Of a stretch of DNA of 64,000 nt, positions 23,047 through 33,659 are shown piece by piece. Source of the DNA: Hyaloperonospora brassicae (taxonomy: Eukaryota > Oomycota > Peronosporomycetes > Peronosporales > Peronosporaceae); the NCBI GenBank assembly GCA_947650285.1, contig CANTFL010001366.1:27283-91282 (forward strand), given 5' to 3'. Within the stretch, counting starts at the first letter, position 1, and each line of letters begins with the position of its first letter. The notes beneath the pieces are model-generated. The model made no database searches and was not told the origin of the DNA. It worked only from the letters and a program-made list of their open reading frames with translations. Both the position numbers and the translations under genes were made by a program.

Positions 23047-23610
23047 TATCTGAGTGACCTCGTTACTAAGCTAGTATATTTTCTGTTATCTCTGAGTGGC
23101 CGAGGTACTATACTACTAGACTAGTATATTAACTAGGTCACTTCGAGATAAAATAAATCTCTCTGAGTGACCTAGTTACCCTACTACTAGACTTGTATAG
23201 CAACTAGGTCACTCAGAGATATACTTCACCTCAGAGAAATGAAGTTCACCTCAGCGAAATGAAGTTTATCTCTGAGTGACCAAGTTACTGAATTTGTATC
23301 GTAGTAGAGTAACTAGGTCACTTAGAGAAATGAAGTTTACGTCTAAGTGACCTAGTTACTATATACAAATGAACTTTGTATCTAAGTGACCTAGTTACTA
23401 TAAATAAATGAATTTATCTCTGAGTGACCAAGTTACTGTACTAGCCTAGTAGTACAGTAACTTGGTCACTCAGAGATATGAATGTATCTCTGAGTGACCA
23501 AGTTACAATACTAGCTTAGTAGTATAATAACTTGGTCACTCAGAGATAATAGTAACTACACTAGTTTAGTAACTAGGTCACTTAGATACAACTTCAGCTC
23601 TCTGAGTGTA
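23047..23610. repeat. Cluster of hairpin repeats built on TCTCTGAGTGACCTAGTTAC
   Basis: About a dozen copies of a 20-bp core (TCTCTGAGTGACCWAGTTAC) occur in both orientations, mostly paired as inverted repeats. The best pair, 23416-23477, is a 28-bp perfect stem with a 6-base loop. 23486-23547 is the same structure with two mismatches. Others near 23160-23220 and 23265-23325 are imperfect. Spacers carry ATGAAGTT and similar short motifs. There is no terminal inverted repeat pair bounding the whole cluster and no ORF. Foldback or MITE-like origin is possible. Confidence 0.85.
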
Positions 23611-24096
23611 CTAACCGCTATACTAGCTTTTCACCCATACGATCAATCTGGAATATGTTTGAAATATAACTCGTTCATGAATTAAAAACTTTACGGTAGC
23701 GTTTGACGTAGACAAATGCTTCGTTACGCCGTTTTATCTGGCACTTATTGATATAGTGTTTGGGTTGGTATACGGTCGCAGAATTTGTATGAAAATCTTC
23801 ATAAGATACGTCAGTGTATAGCAGGGTCTTACAAATCCCGGACTCTGTAATCGACACATTTTGGTGTGTGATTATCGTTACTAATCGATTGCCTGCAACA
23901 TGGCTATACTAAGCCACATCATGTACAATGAATGCTCGGTGTGATTCACGTCGGTACTTTGAAGGTTGTGCAAGGAAGGCTGATCGGTTATGTAGGCTGG
24001 GAAGTTCGTGTTAACGCCGTTTTTTCACCTTTTCGCTGATATGAGGCTACTGGATTCTATCCAAGTGCACATCTAATCTGCTCGTCATGCGATGCA

Positions 24097-24488
24097 TGTA
24101 ACGGGGCAGCCCGTTACATGATATTGTCACTTTAAGGAAAGTGACAATAAAGAATATAAATATGGATATTCTTTAAACAATATCACCAAAGTGGTGATAT
24201 TGAAGGGTCGACCAAAGGGTCTGTTCATTGGTTGATATCTTGATGATATCAACCCACCAATCGCCGCAAGACGCGCGCAAGGAGTGGTGAGTAGACGTCG
24301 TCATACATTCAGTTAGATTACTATAGTTAAACTAAGTCAAACAGTACAGACAGTAGTTTAAAGACTTAATTTATTAATATAACAGTTCTACTTTTACCCT
24401 ACCTACGCTTCCTCGCTTGCCACGTGTACGTCTGTCGGGGCACCCAAAACCCTTGCGTTAAGTTCACGCAAGGGTTTGCCCCGTTACA
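24097..24488 (+). repeat. Element A 5' LTR
   Basis: 392 bp, TGTAACGGGG...CCCCGTTACA, so the ends are themselves an inverted repeat. Inside is a chain of short hairpins: TGTCACTTT/AAAGTGACA, AAGAATAT/ATATTCTT, AATATCACC/GGTGATATT, GTTGATATC/GATATCAAC and CCCTTGCGT/ACGCAAGGG. Preceding bases are ATGCA. The same sequence forms the solo LTR at 18181-18571. Confidence 0.92.
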
Positions 24489-24490
24489 CC

Positions 24491-24502
24491 TGGTAGCACT
24501 TC
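24491..24502 (+). other. Element A primer-binding site
   Basis: TGGTAGCAC starts two bases after the LTR. It fits priming by a tRNA ending GTGCTA-CCA. The same nine bases follow the LTRs of elements B (32443) and D (57260). Confidence 0.7.
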
Positions 24503-24532
24503 GTAGTCCTTCCAAGGACCACAACATCCTTC

Positions 24533-25687
24533 ATGTTCATGTTGGATGATGAAGAGACCTTTCACGCATCGCGTGAAGGGTTTACCCATTTGAGTGAAAT
24601 CGAATGGAGTGCGGTAGAACGAATGAGTTCTACCGTAGGCGAGCTCGCCATTAGCGCCATGTTGGAGTCTCTAGACCGAGACCAACAACATGCCGCTATT
24701 GCCAAGTTCATTTAACATGAACTTGTCGCCGAAAGGGATAAAGTAGCCTTGCTTCACCATCAAGGCTCTCAACAGGCCGAGCAGTTGAGAAAACTCGGTG
24801 CTCAACGGACAGAGCTGTTGAGACAGCAGCAATTCCATGCTGCTGTGGGCGAGACGGCGCATGCGCGTCGTCCCGAAGTCATGAAAGTTGACATCTCCAA
24901 GTACAGAGGAGTCCCGGAGGACTCCCTGTTACTATGGTTTGTCGAACTCGACAGAGCCCTAAGGGCTCGTCGCGTCGAAGATGAGCAAATGAAACTCACA
25001 TTTGCTCAGACCCACTTGGCAGGGCGTGCCAAAACTTGGTCCCTGGGACTCGAGAGTAGCGACCCAAATGTGTTTAGGTAGCTAGATGACTTCAAGTCCC
25101 GGCTCAGACAAACGTTTGAGCCGCCACGTGCTGAGTTCAGGGCTCGTTCAGAGCTCCTGAAACTCAAGCAGGGTAAGCGTGATGTGCACGCTTACACCCA
25201 ACATATACGACTCCTTGCGAGTAGTATAACTGCTAACCCAGTTCATGAACCTACGTTGATTACGGTGTTCATGCAAGGGCTCGCAGAAGGACCCGTCAGG
25301 AGCCATCTGTTCCGCCTTGAGCTGAATACGCTTGAAGAAGCGATATCAGCCGCGGAACAGGAAGACTTTAGCATGAGACAGGCTCATGCTAGCTCAAACT
25401 CTTATCGTCCACCGAGACGACAAGAGATCGGAGGTCCAAAACCAATGGACCTCTGCTATGTTGAGAGCGAGAGACCTCGCTCTTCGAACAACAAGCGATT
25501 GCAGAGGTGCAATCGCTGTCAGAAGTTAGGGCACTACGTATACGAGTGTAGTGCTCCACGCCTAGTACCAAACAGTAATGAGCGAAATGGACGACCATTT
25601 GCCAGAAAGGGCAACGGGCGTGGGTCCAGCGCTGTTGCGAAGCCGCAACAGCGAGACGGACCATCAAAAAATGGTCGGGGTCAGTAG
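24533..25687 (+). pseudogene. Element A gag
   Basis: One continuous frame of 384 codons with two in-frame stops (TAA 24713-24715, TAG 25079-25081) and no indels. The capsid-like middle reads KVDISKYRGVPEDSLLLWFV, then FAQTHLAGRAKTWSL; the second half has the LRQTFEPPRAEFRARSELL and KQGKRDVHAYTQHIRLL blocks of retrotransposon gag. A CCHC zinc knuckle (CNRCQKLGHYVYEC, C-x2-C-x4-H-x4-C) binds element RNA. The gag stop (TAG 25685-25687) lies within a stem-loop next to a slippery heptamer, suggesting that pol is made by -1 frameshifting. Confidence 0.9.
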
Positions 25688-25705
25688 GGGCGGAGCGCCC
25701 TACTG
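25666..25705 (+). promoter_or_regulatory. Candidate -1 ribosomal frameshift signal (gag/pol of A)
   Basis: Slippery heptamer A AAA AAT in the gag frame (25666-25672), a 9-nt spacer, then a perfect 8-bp stem CAGTAGGG/CCCTACTG (25682-25689 with 25698-25705) enclosing the gag stop. The pol frame is the -1 frame and is open across the site. Element D has the same layout with A AAA AAC. Confidence 0.7.
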
Positions 25706-28700
25706 GTCCAGCAACCTCAAGAGAATTTGCAAATCTCTTGACGAAAGTTGCTCCAGATGCACAATCATTGTGTGTCTCTGCACCTGGTGATGACGTTTCG
25801 CTCATCACCTTGAAGTTGGAAGCGACAAATGATTTGTCGCTTCGTGCCCTAGTAGACTGTGGGGCGTCGAACAACTTTGTTCGTCGCCAGTCACTAGAGG
25901 GTCGTAGGCTCAAGTTCGTTGAGCGCGACATTCCCCTCACAAGGATGACGGTGCGCCTTGCAACAGGCGCATCGATAACCGTTGAGAAACGTGTAGTAGG
26001 AATCCACTACACGTTAGAGGGCGAACAGTACGATGATGACTTCATCGTACTAGATCTGGATGACAAATTTGATGTCATCCTGGGATTACCTTGGCTCAGA
26101 AAGTACCAGCCAAGGGTGAGCTGGCAGCATCGATCCGTGAAGATGCCTGCTGCTTGTTCATCAGATGGCCATCTGATGAACATCTTGGAGCGTCCACAAG
26201 CGTGTGGATGTTCTGCGAGTGAGTGCGATGGCCTCACTTGCGGTACGGTCGTTAGCACGACTGCACAAGATCACAGTGTAGTTGATCACTAACCTATGGA
26301 GCAAGCTCCCGGCGGCTGTACAGATGTACAGGCTGCGCCGAAGGTCCACCACTCGAATAAGTCGAGTGGACCGGGACATGGATGCATGCCTAGCGGGCAG
26401 CATCTTAGAATAAAGAAACCTGTTGCCCCCAAGGGGCAACACGGATATCCTAGGTCGACTGGAGAGTCGACCGTAGAGGATCGGTACCTGACTGTGGTTG
26501 CACAGCCACAGTCGGAAGACGTCGAGGGAATAGGTCCCCACGTACTTGAGGAAGGAATTCATCAAGAGTCACTTTCTGAATGATCAAGCCCTCAGCAACC
26601 TGAGGAAGCAAATTCCCAGGAAGAAACCGAGACGTTGAACGTCTTGGTTAATGACGGATCGAGCGTAGGCGCTTATATGCTTGATCTGATTGTGCCTCCG
26701 AAGTTGACTTCGGAGATAACTCATTTGCCAACGCTTGAACCGAAACGGTTCTTGCGTGATCTGCGTAGTGGCAAAGTCAAGCAGATCTGCATACTCAGCA
26801 AGGAGGATGAGTATGTGGCCGATATTGGGTCGGCAACAGTATTTGCTGAGAACGAACGGGTTCTCAGCAGCTCATCGATGGACGAAAGTGTCCTCGATGA
26901 GAAGACTCGGATTGAGCGATACACGTCTCAATCCTGGGAGTCACTTCAGGCAATTCCTTTGTATAAGGATTTGATCGAATTCAGGGATGTGTTCCCCGAA
27001 TCCGTACCTTGCGAGTTGCCAAAGGACAAAGGCACTCGACACGAGATCGAGCTCAAACCGGACTCGAAGTACTGTGTCATGAAGCAGTGGCCACTGTCTC
27101 GTGAACAAGTACTAGCGATCGACAAGTTCTTTGCCGATCGCTTAGCAGCGGGCCATGTGAGGGAATCAACATCCCCTCACAGCTCTCCGACCTTCTTTGT
27201 GCGAAAGGCCACAGGAGGGTGGCGGATAGTGCACGCATTCAACAAGCTGAATAATGCAACGGTACCGGCTCAGACGCCGATACCGAGGAAGGACGTAATC
27301 ATAGATGGTATGTCAAAGAGTACCATCTTTTCGTTCATGGATCTGATGGATGGATTCTATCAGATCCTGATGCGTGAACGGGACATCCCGTTCACAGCAG
27401 TGAGTACCCCCAGCGGGATGCTGTGGGAGTGGCTAGTGATGCCACAGGGGCTGAGTAATGCCCCTGCAACATTCAACAGATGTGTCACAAATCTGTTGAG
27501 ACCGGTGCGAGACTTCGCACCGAGTTACTTCGACGATGTGTTCGTCCATAGCCGGGCTATGGACGGAAAGACGGACGTTGAAGTTCACAGAACTCACGTT
27601 CGTCAGGTTCTTCAACTTATGCGCAAGTAGAAGTTGTACGCCAACCTCAAGAAGTGTATATTCGCGGCTAGCGAAATACCACTTCTTGGGTGCATCGTGG
27701 GTAAACACGGCGTACGCCCTGATCCCGAAAAGATCAAGGCGATCACCGACTGGCCAGTGCCAGTCGATGTCAAGGGACTAAGGAAGTTCCTGGGTCTAGC
27801 GGCGTACTTGCACAAGTACTCGCGCAACTACGCCGAGATGACTGTTCATCTTTCTTGTCTGCTCAAGAAAAATGTCAAGTGGTCATGGAACGCTGATTGC
27901 CAGCGTTCCTTTGAAGGTATCAAGCAAAGCTTGATGCAATCGCCCATCTTGGCGATTGCAGATCAGGATAGACCATTTCATGTGGTCGGTGACGCCAGCG
28001 ATTTCGCAATCGGCTGTGCGTTAACGCAGTTCGTTGCAGATGGCGCGGAGCGCGTCATCTGTTATCAGTCGCGTCAGCTGCAAGCAGCTGAACGCAATTA
28101 ACCAGTGCATGACAAGGAACTCCTTGCCATGAAATACGCACTGGCTAAGTTTCGCGTCTATCTATTGGGAGATAGACCGTTTGTTGTCTACACGGACCAT
28201 GCGTCATTACGCACGGCCGTAAACAGCCCACACCTCTCGCAAAGAATGGCGAGGTGGCTGTCTTTCTTCGCGGAGTATAACTTCTTCGTGGAGTATGAAC
28301 CGGGACGACTCAATGTCGTCGCTGATGCTCTTTCGCGCCGGCCCTATTTCGAGCCGGACGCACAAATCAACAGTGCGAATAAGCCTACTGTTGCGACACT
28401 GTCAGTCGGTGTCCCGTCGTCAAGTTTACTTGACGGCGTACGAAAGTCATACGCGGAAGATAAGGATATTCTGCGATTGATGGATCATCTGGTGAATCCA
28501 TCCAGTAAATCCATAAGGGATTTACCGGCTTTGTACCGATCCTTATCGGATCGGTATAGTACACGCAACGGATTGCTGTACTATACAGCAGTTGCCGACG
28601 ATACACCTCGTGTCGTCGTTACCGACCATGATGACTTGCGTTTACGCATCATGTTCGAATGTCACGATGCGCCCTCAGGCGGACATCGTGGCAGAGAAAA

Positions 28701-30582
28701 GACCTACCTTACGTTAAGTCGCAACTTTTACTGGCCCCGCCAATATCAGTTCGATCGCAAGTACATTCGCTCTTGCGAAGACTGTCAATGAGTGAAGCCC
28801 AATCCTTCATCCCGTGCCCCTTTACAGACTCTACCGGTCCCGGCAGAGTGCTGGCAGTACGTTTTAATGGACTTCGTCTTCGGGGAAACCGAAGACGCTC
28901 ACAAGAATATTGGTATTCTTGTGTTTGTAGACCGATTTAGCAAGATGGTCCATCTTGCTGCTGTCCCTGAGTCAATCAAGGCTCAAGGTTGTGCTCGTGT
29001 CTTTCTAGACACGGTCTTTAGACTCCACGGGTTACCCCGGGAACTCGTATACGACCGTGACCCTCGGTTCACGGCGGCATTTTGGCAAACCGTGTTCCGT
29101 ACTCTCGAAACACGATTAAAGATGTCTACTTCTGATCATCCGGAAACAGATGGTCAGACGGAACGTGCGAACCGTGTCCACGAAGAGATCCTTCGAGGAT
29201 ATGTCCACTCGTTTCCGAGTTGGAGCGAATTCCTACCCATGGTGGAATTCGCCATCAATAATTCGGTGCATGCTTCCACACAGCACACACCGTTTTACGT
29301 GAATGGTTTACGCCATCCACGTGTGCCCACCCTTATAGAGTGTGACTCTTATATAAGGGGGGGAGGGACTCGCTCGAGCAAAATCCGTTCTGGCTCGTGG
29401 TTATCACGTTTCGACGCTAACGTCGTCACGTATGATGCCGATGTCGACAATGTCGACATCGATGAAGAACACCACCTCAATAATAGCGATGACGCTATTA
29501 TTGACTCGGATGATGATGACGATGATGGTATATTCAGCATCGTCAACGATTATGCCAGCGAGGAAGAAGACAACCTCGCTGAAGAAGAGAACAATCTCTT
29601 AGCAGTGCGCACGAAGCGCACTGCCAGACAAAACAAAGAGTCAACATAGAACTTCCTGCTGACTCGAGAAGCGGTAGTCCGTTTCGTTCAGGACTCCAGC
29701 GCAAATGCGGTGGACCGTCAGAAACGGAACGCAGACAAGAATGGAAGAGCTAATGTTCTTTCATTTAAGGTTAACGACCTAGTATTACTGTCTACGGTAA
29801 ACTTACCTGAACATGCAGTCAATAGTGTCGGCAGTAGTAAACTACTGCCGGAATACATTGGGCCATTTCGAGTGTTGCATCGCAAGGGCAATGCATACAC
29901 ACTCGAATTGCCACGTAGGATGCGCACGCATCCTACGCTTTACGTGGGGAGGCTTAGGTCGTACTTTCAGTACGAGACTTCTTCTTTCGATGAAGATAGC
30001 CCCCAAGTTCAAGATTATCCATCAAGTTCTTGCGTTCGCGCTCCAGACGATCCGTCTGGTCGCGCAGATATGATATCTCGGAACTCAACCGAGATATCTC
30101 CATGCGAGCTGTCGCCAGCTCGCCGAATAGGAAGCGGACATCCCGCTCGACCTGAAGCTGCGCCGTGGCATAATCGGCGCGATCCCTCGCCCGATCAGCC
30201 TCGTGACCCTTGCGGTTCTTCCGCACGGTGTCGGTCAAAGCGTAGCGCCGATCGCGCTCGTGCTTCAAGTCATCGCGCAATTCATGGATTGCGCGATCCA
30301 TCTCGTAAGGGTCGAGATGGTGAACCGAATCATCTGGAGGAGGTCTTTTCTCCTCCACCACATCCTTTGGTGGATGCTCACGGTGATCAACGCTTTCTAG
30401 TTGAGCGTATCTAGAATCACCGTGACGATTCAGGATCAAGGACGAGCTACCTCGTCCAGTGGCGGGGGTATCCACCCTCTTGGAACAGCTGGGAGCCCCG
30501 CTCTCAGCTGTTGATGGATGTTGAAGGTCTCGTCCGCCAGTATGACGAGACCCATCCAAAGAGTCCTGTGGCCCATCGGTAA
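25672..30582 (+). pseudogene. Element A pol (protease-RT-RNase H-integrase-chromodomain)
   Basis: A single frame of about 1636 codons interrupted by seven stops (26290 TAA, 26581 TGA, 27628 TAG, 28099 TAA, 28789 TGA, 29647 TAG, 30412 TAG) and no frameshift. Protease: LVDCGASNNFV with DVILGLPWLRKYQP. RT: KYCVMKQWPLSREQ through YFDDVFVHS near 27526 (catalytic Asp pair present). RNase H: VVGDASDFAIGCAL and YTDHASLRTA. Integrase: H-x-H-C-C zinc region (HDAPSGGHRGREK, SCEDC), then MDFVFG, YDRDPRF and TDGQTERANRVHEE (D,D,E). An acidic insert (DSDDDDDDG) follows near 29500. The chromodomain at 30395-30560 reads [20 protein letters not shown]. Its 3' third overlaps an antisense frame. Confidence 0.92.
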
Positions 30583-31518
30583 CACGCGCCCTAGGTGCTT
30601 GTAGACGGATTGCAAGTTTGCAATCGCGTCCCGCATCTCAGCCGAGATGTGTGCCCTTCCCCAGGGCGAACTTAGGGAATACACATCCCTATGTGCACGC
30701 TGCGAGTTGTCAACACAACTCGCACAAGGGTCTCCCCATGTGAGGCAAGGAATGCCTGCCTCACTCGATAAACAATGCAACCGGTACCTAGCACCGGTTG
30801 GCGTTCGCCGTTCGAACCTGAGGCGTGTCGCCTCAATTTTCTTGAGCCACCCTTCTCGTCCAAAATTCTTTACGTTTTGAACGAGCGCGTTCCACGCAGC
30901 CAAAAGCGAGGCCTTGTCACGCTTTTGGTTGCTGTTGTACCATCAATGTCTAAGAAAGACATCGAGATAAAAATCTTCCTCAGCGCGAAAGTTCCTCGCG
31001 CTGGAACTCAAGCCGTGAAGCTCAGTTGCATCGAATAAGGGTATTCGATGGTGTTGGCCTGTCTCGTGAGACAGGCTTTTGATGAGCTGTTTGGGCAAAC
31101 GCCACGGCTTCAACTCATCACGCTTCACAGTGGTACCCTTGTCGGTACCACGGCTCCCAGATTGACGACGGCTCGCGCCATCGTCAACACGCTCGTGCGA
31201 AAACGCACGAGCCGGCGGTGGTGAAGAATAGAACTCACCACCCTGATCATCATCATCATCACTGCCGAACAGACTGTGATGCAAATCACGAGTCCGTTCG
31301 TTCGGCAGTAGTCTTGGCGAATACTGAGGCGTCGCCGGTGAGCGAGACGCCTCTGGAGCATTGCCCGAGTCAGACACGTCTGACTCGCCAGAGTAGATGA
31401 CCTCCACATCGGGGTCATCGTGCGCACGCGGCGTGATACCGCGTGCACCTGCAACACCTGTTGCTGCAGGCGAAGAAGGAGCAGCAGACGACGAATCGTC
31501 TGCCGCTGATGCTGGCAC
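29954..31518 (-). pseudogene. Element A antisense reading frame (unknown protein)
   Basis: It starts close to the 3' LTR and runs back into pol. From 31518 the frame is open to 30436 with one stop (30943-30945), then continues in another frame from 30559 to 29954, so about 520 codons with two lesions. The N-terminal part is acidic and disordered (VIYSGESDVSDSGNAPEAS, GSDDDDDQGG). The middle has a Cys cluster, [11 protein letters not shown] (C-x6-C-x2-C). The C-terminal 201-codon part is highly charged with coiled-coil character (MDRAIHELRDDLKHERDRR, LSSEISYLRDQTDRLERERK). It overlaps the pol C-terminus and chromodomain in antisense. Elements B and D have counterparts in the same place. I do not recognise the family, and transcription is unproven. 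Confidence 0.6.
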
Positions 31519-31679
31519 AGCACCGGGGTGTGTAGGTCTTGAGTCACCTCACATAGAGATGTTGACTATGCGAGGTCAAGAGGAAAGTGAATGGAACGTA
31601 CCCGACAAGTGCTCCCTGTCCCAATGGTGGCCAACGGGTTGCCGCCATATTTTCGATAGTCACACGGTGACTATCCGTT

Positions 31680-31695
31680 AAGGGGGGGGGGGTGA
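31680..31695 (+). other. Element A polypurine tract
   Basis: A run of twelve or more G followed by TGA lies immediately before the 3' LTR, the usual plus-strand primer site. Confidence 0.75.
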
Positions 31696-31953
31696 TGTAA
31701 CGGGGCAGACCATTACATGGAATTGTCACTTTAAGGAAAGTGACAATAAATAATATAAATATGGATATTCTTTAGACAATATCACCAAAGTGGTGATATT
31801 GAAGGGTCGACCAAAGGATCTGTTCATTTGTTGATATCTTGACGATATCAACCCACCAATCGCCGCAAGACGCGTGCAATGAGTGGTGACGAGACGTCAC
31901 CATACACTCAGTTATATTAGCATAATTAAGTTAAATCAAACAGAGAGACAGTA
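31696..31953 (+). repeat. Element A 3' LTR, truncated
   Basis: 258 bp matching the first two thirds of the 5' LTR, then abruptly the TG of the element B LTR. The remaining third of the A LTR is not found on the far side of B (39599 onward), so simple insertion of B into A does not explain the junction. Confidence 0.9.
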
Positions 31954-32440
31954 TGTAACGGGGTTACACGTCGACTGGTAGTCGACGATAGGTGTGGTGC
32001 ACACAAGAGAGGGGGTACCCTATAAAGTAATTTTAGAACACAGTGAGTGTATCAATTGTTGAAGACTGATGTCTGTCAACAACTGATTACGAGATCTTTA
32101 GGGAGGTTTTACTTTGAGCCTTAGTGACTAGGTTAAGTACGTTGTTCTATGGTGTTCTTTAGGTTTATAGAAGAAATAAAATTCAGTTCCCCTTTTGATC
32201 AATACGAGACACGTGCCTTACGAGGCGTCTTTGATCGGGAGGACAAAAGCAACGCCTGTAAAGGTAGCTTGTCCTCGAGCACTCTGTGCTGTGATTCGTT
32301 TGAATCGTTTGGTCCCTCTGGAACGGGGACCGTTAGCTCTCTGAGCTATTGACTCTCTGAGTCAAGTTCTGTGAGCCAAAGTTGCTCGTGAGAGCGTTAA
32401 AGTCTTCCTCTGACGTAAGGAGCAGTGTAGATCCGCTACA
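31954..32440 (+). repeat. Element B 5' LTR
   Basis: 487 bp, TGTAACGGGGTTACAC...GATCCGCTACA. The start shares TGTAACGGGG with the LTR of A although the rest is unrelated. GTCGACTGGTAGTCGAC near the start forms a hairpin. Confidence 0.92.
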
Positions 32441-32442
32441 CT

Positions 32443-32454
32443 TGGTAGCACTCG
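32443..32454 (+). other. Element B primer-binding site
   Basis: TGGTAGCACTCG begins two bases after the LTR; the first nine bases are the same as in elements A and D. Confidence 0.7.
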
Positions 32455-32498
32455 TAGTCAATCTACGCCTGAGTCGTTACGACTGACCCTCTGCGAGG

Positions 32499-33517
32499 AT
32501 GAAACAATCCATACCCTCTAATGAGGCCCAAAAGGTTGCGCTAGATAGACTAACCACGGCCGTAGGCCCAGAATATGTTGAGTGTTTCGCTGCACAAGGT
32601 CCCGACGTGCTCAATGCGCGTGTCGAGACCTTTATGCAGTATGAAACGGCCTTTTAGGGCAGGTTCAGAACCAGGTAGCGTCGTTTATGCCCACACGCTT
32701 TGTGGCTATGCCAGACGAAGAGGCTAAGCCTCGTCCCCTTCGGGTGGACGTCAAGCATTTCTCCGGAAAGGAGGGTGAAAACCTCATCCTCTGGATCCGT
32801 GAGATTGAGATCGCCATGAGATCTGGCTTGATCTCAGTCGAGCATCAGCGAGTATCGCGGGCGATCTTAAAACTCGTGGAAGAGCTAGAGAATGGACTCT
32901 GACGTGCGGCACGTCGGTCGACTTGGCGTTTCCCACATCGGATTCGCTCAAGCTAGACCTGTTGCGAGTTTTATCGCCGCCTAACCAGGCCTATCGCGTG
33001 CGTTCACGCTTCTTGTCTACCCGTCGGGGCAAGAATGAGTTAACGGACTATGTCCAAGAGATGAGAACTCTGATGACTGCCATGCAGTCTGACCCTCTCC
33101 CTGAAACTGTCTGCGTGACAGTCTATATGGAAGGTCTCCGCACTGGCGCTGCCAGGACCGAGGTGTTTCGAGTCCATCCCTCGACTTTCGAAGAGGCTGT
33201 TAGCATCGCTCAAAATGCTGAGAATAACTTCAAGTCAGCTAAACTTGGTTGGAATGGGTACAAACCAAGCTTTGCAAGAGCAATCTCTGCAAGCGCCTCG
33301 GCTTACTGTAAGCCAGAACCAGTGGATCTCAGCTATGCTGAATATGCAGGTGAAGCGGAGCTTCATGTTGCAGAGCAACGACAGGAAGTGAGACGTTGTT
33401 ATACGTGTGGAAGCACCAATCATCTACGCCCCACTTGTCCTTTGCGTAAGCAACAACGTAACCCTATGGGCCGCAACTAGAAACCTGGTACAGCACGGGG
33501 AAATGTCGACACCTAGT
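32499..33517 (+). pseudogene. Element B gag
   Basis: Begins MKQSIPSNEAQKVALDRL at 32499; stopped after about 50 codons, then continues in two further frames (32687-32902 and 32923-33480). Recognisable blocks: LRVDVKHFSGKEGENLILWI, YRVRSRFLSTRRGKNELTDY, EGLRTGAARTEVFRVHPSTF and a zinc knuckle CYTCGSTNHLRPTC. A stop at 33478 precedes the position (about 33515) where A and D have the gag stop; the frameshift hairpin survives only partly (AGTAG...CTACT). Not translatable as one protein. Confidence 0.85.
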
Positions 33518-33659
33518 AGATGCAGGGTGCCCTACTGGGGTAGAACTGAGTTCTGTCATTTCTCTACGAGGTAGAGCAAAACAGGGCTTAGCCCCACAGA
33601 GCTCCGTGCCAGGAAGTGCAAAGCGTGGATACAAGCCTGGCTTGTAAGTCGTCCAGGCG

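Larger units (their letters stand above)
18572..24096. other. AT-rich intergenic DNA without recognisable genes
   Basis: Only short open frames of under 115 codons occur, none with a domain I recognise and none with coding-like composition. The stretch 21190-22700 is especially AT-rich. Contents worth naming are the trinucleotide-like tract at 20940-21160 and the hairpin cluster at 23047-23610, listed separately. The rest shows no clear repeats, LTR ends or RNA genes. Confidence 0.6.
24097..31953 (+). mobile_element. Ty3/gypsy chromodomain element A (3' LTR truncated)
   Basis: 5' LTR, PBS, gag, pol (protease, RT, RNase H, integrase, chromodomain), a long 3' region with an antisense frame, a polypurine tract and a 3' LTR cut off after 258 bp by the element B LTR. 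No insertion or deletion breaks gag or pol over 6 kb, but nine stop codons interrupt them, so the copy is defective. LTRs differ at roughly 7% of compared positions by eye, indicating an older insertion than B or E. It shares PBS and domain order with elements B and D. Confidence 0.92.
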
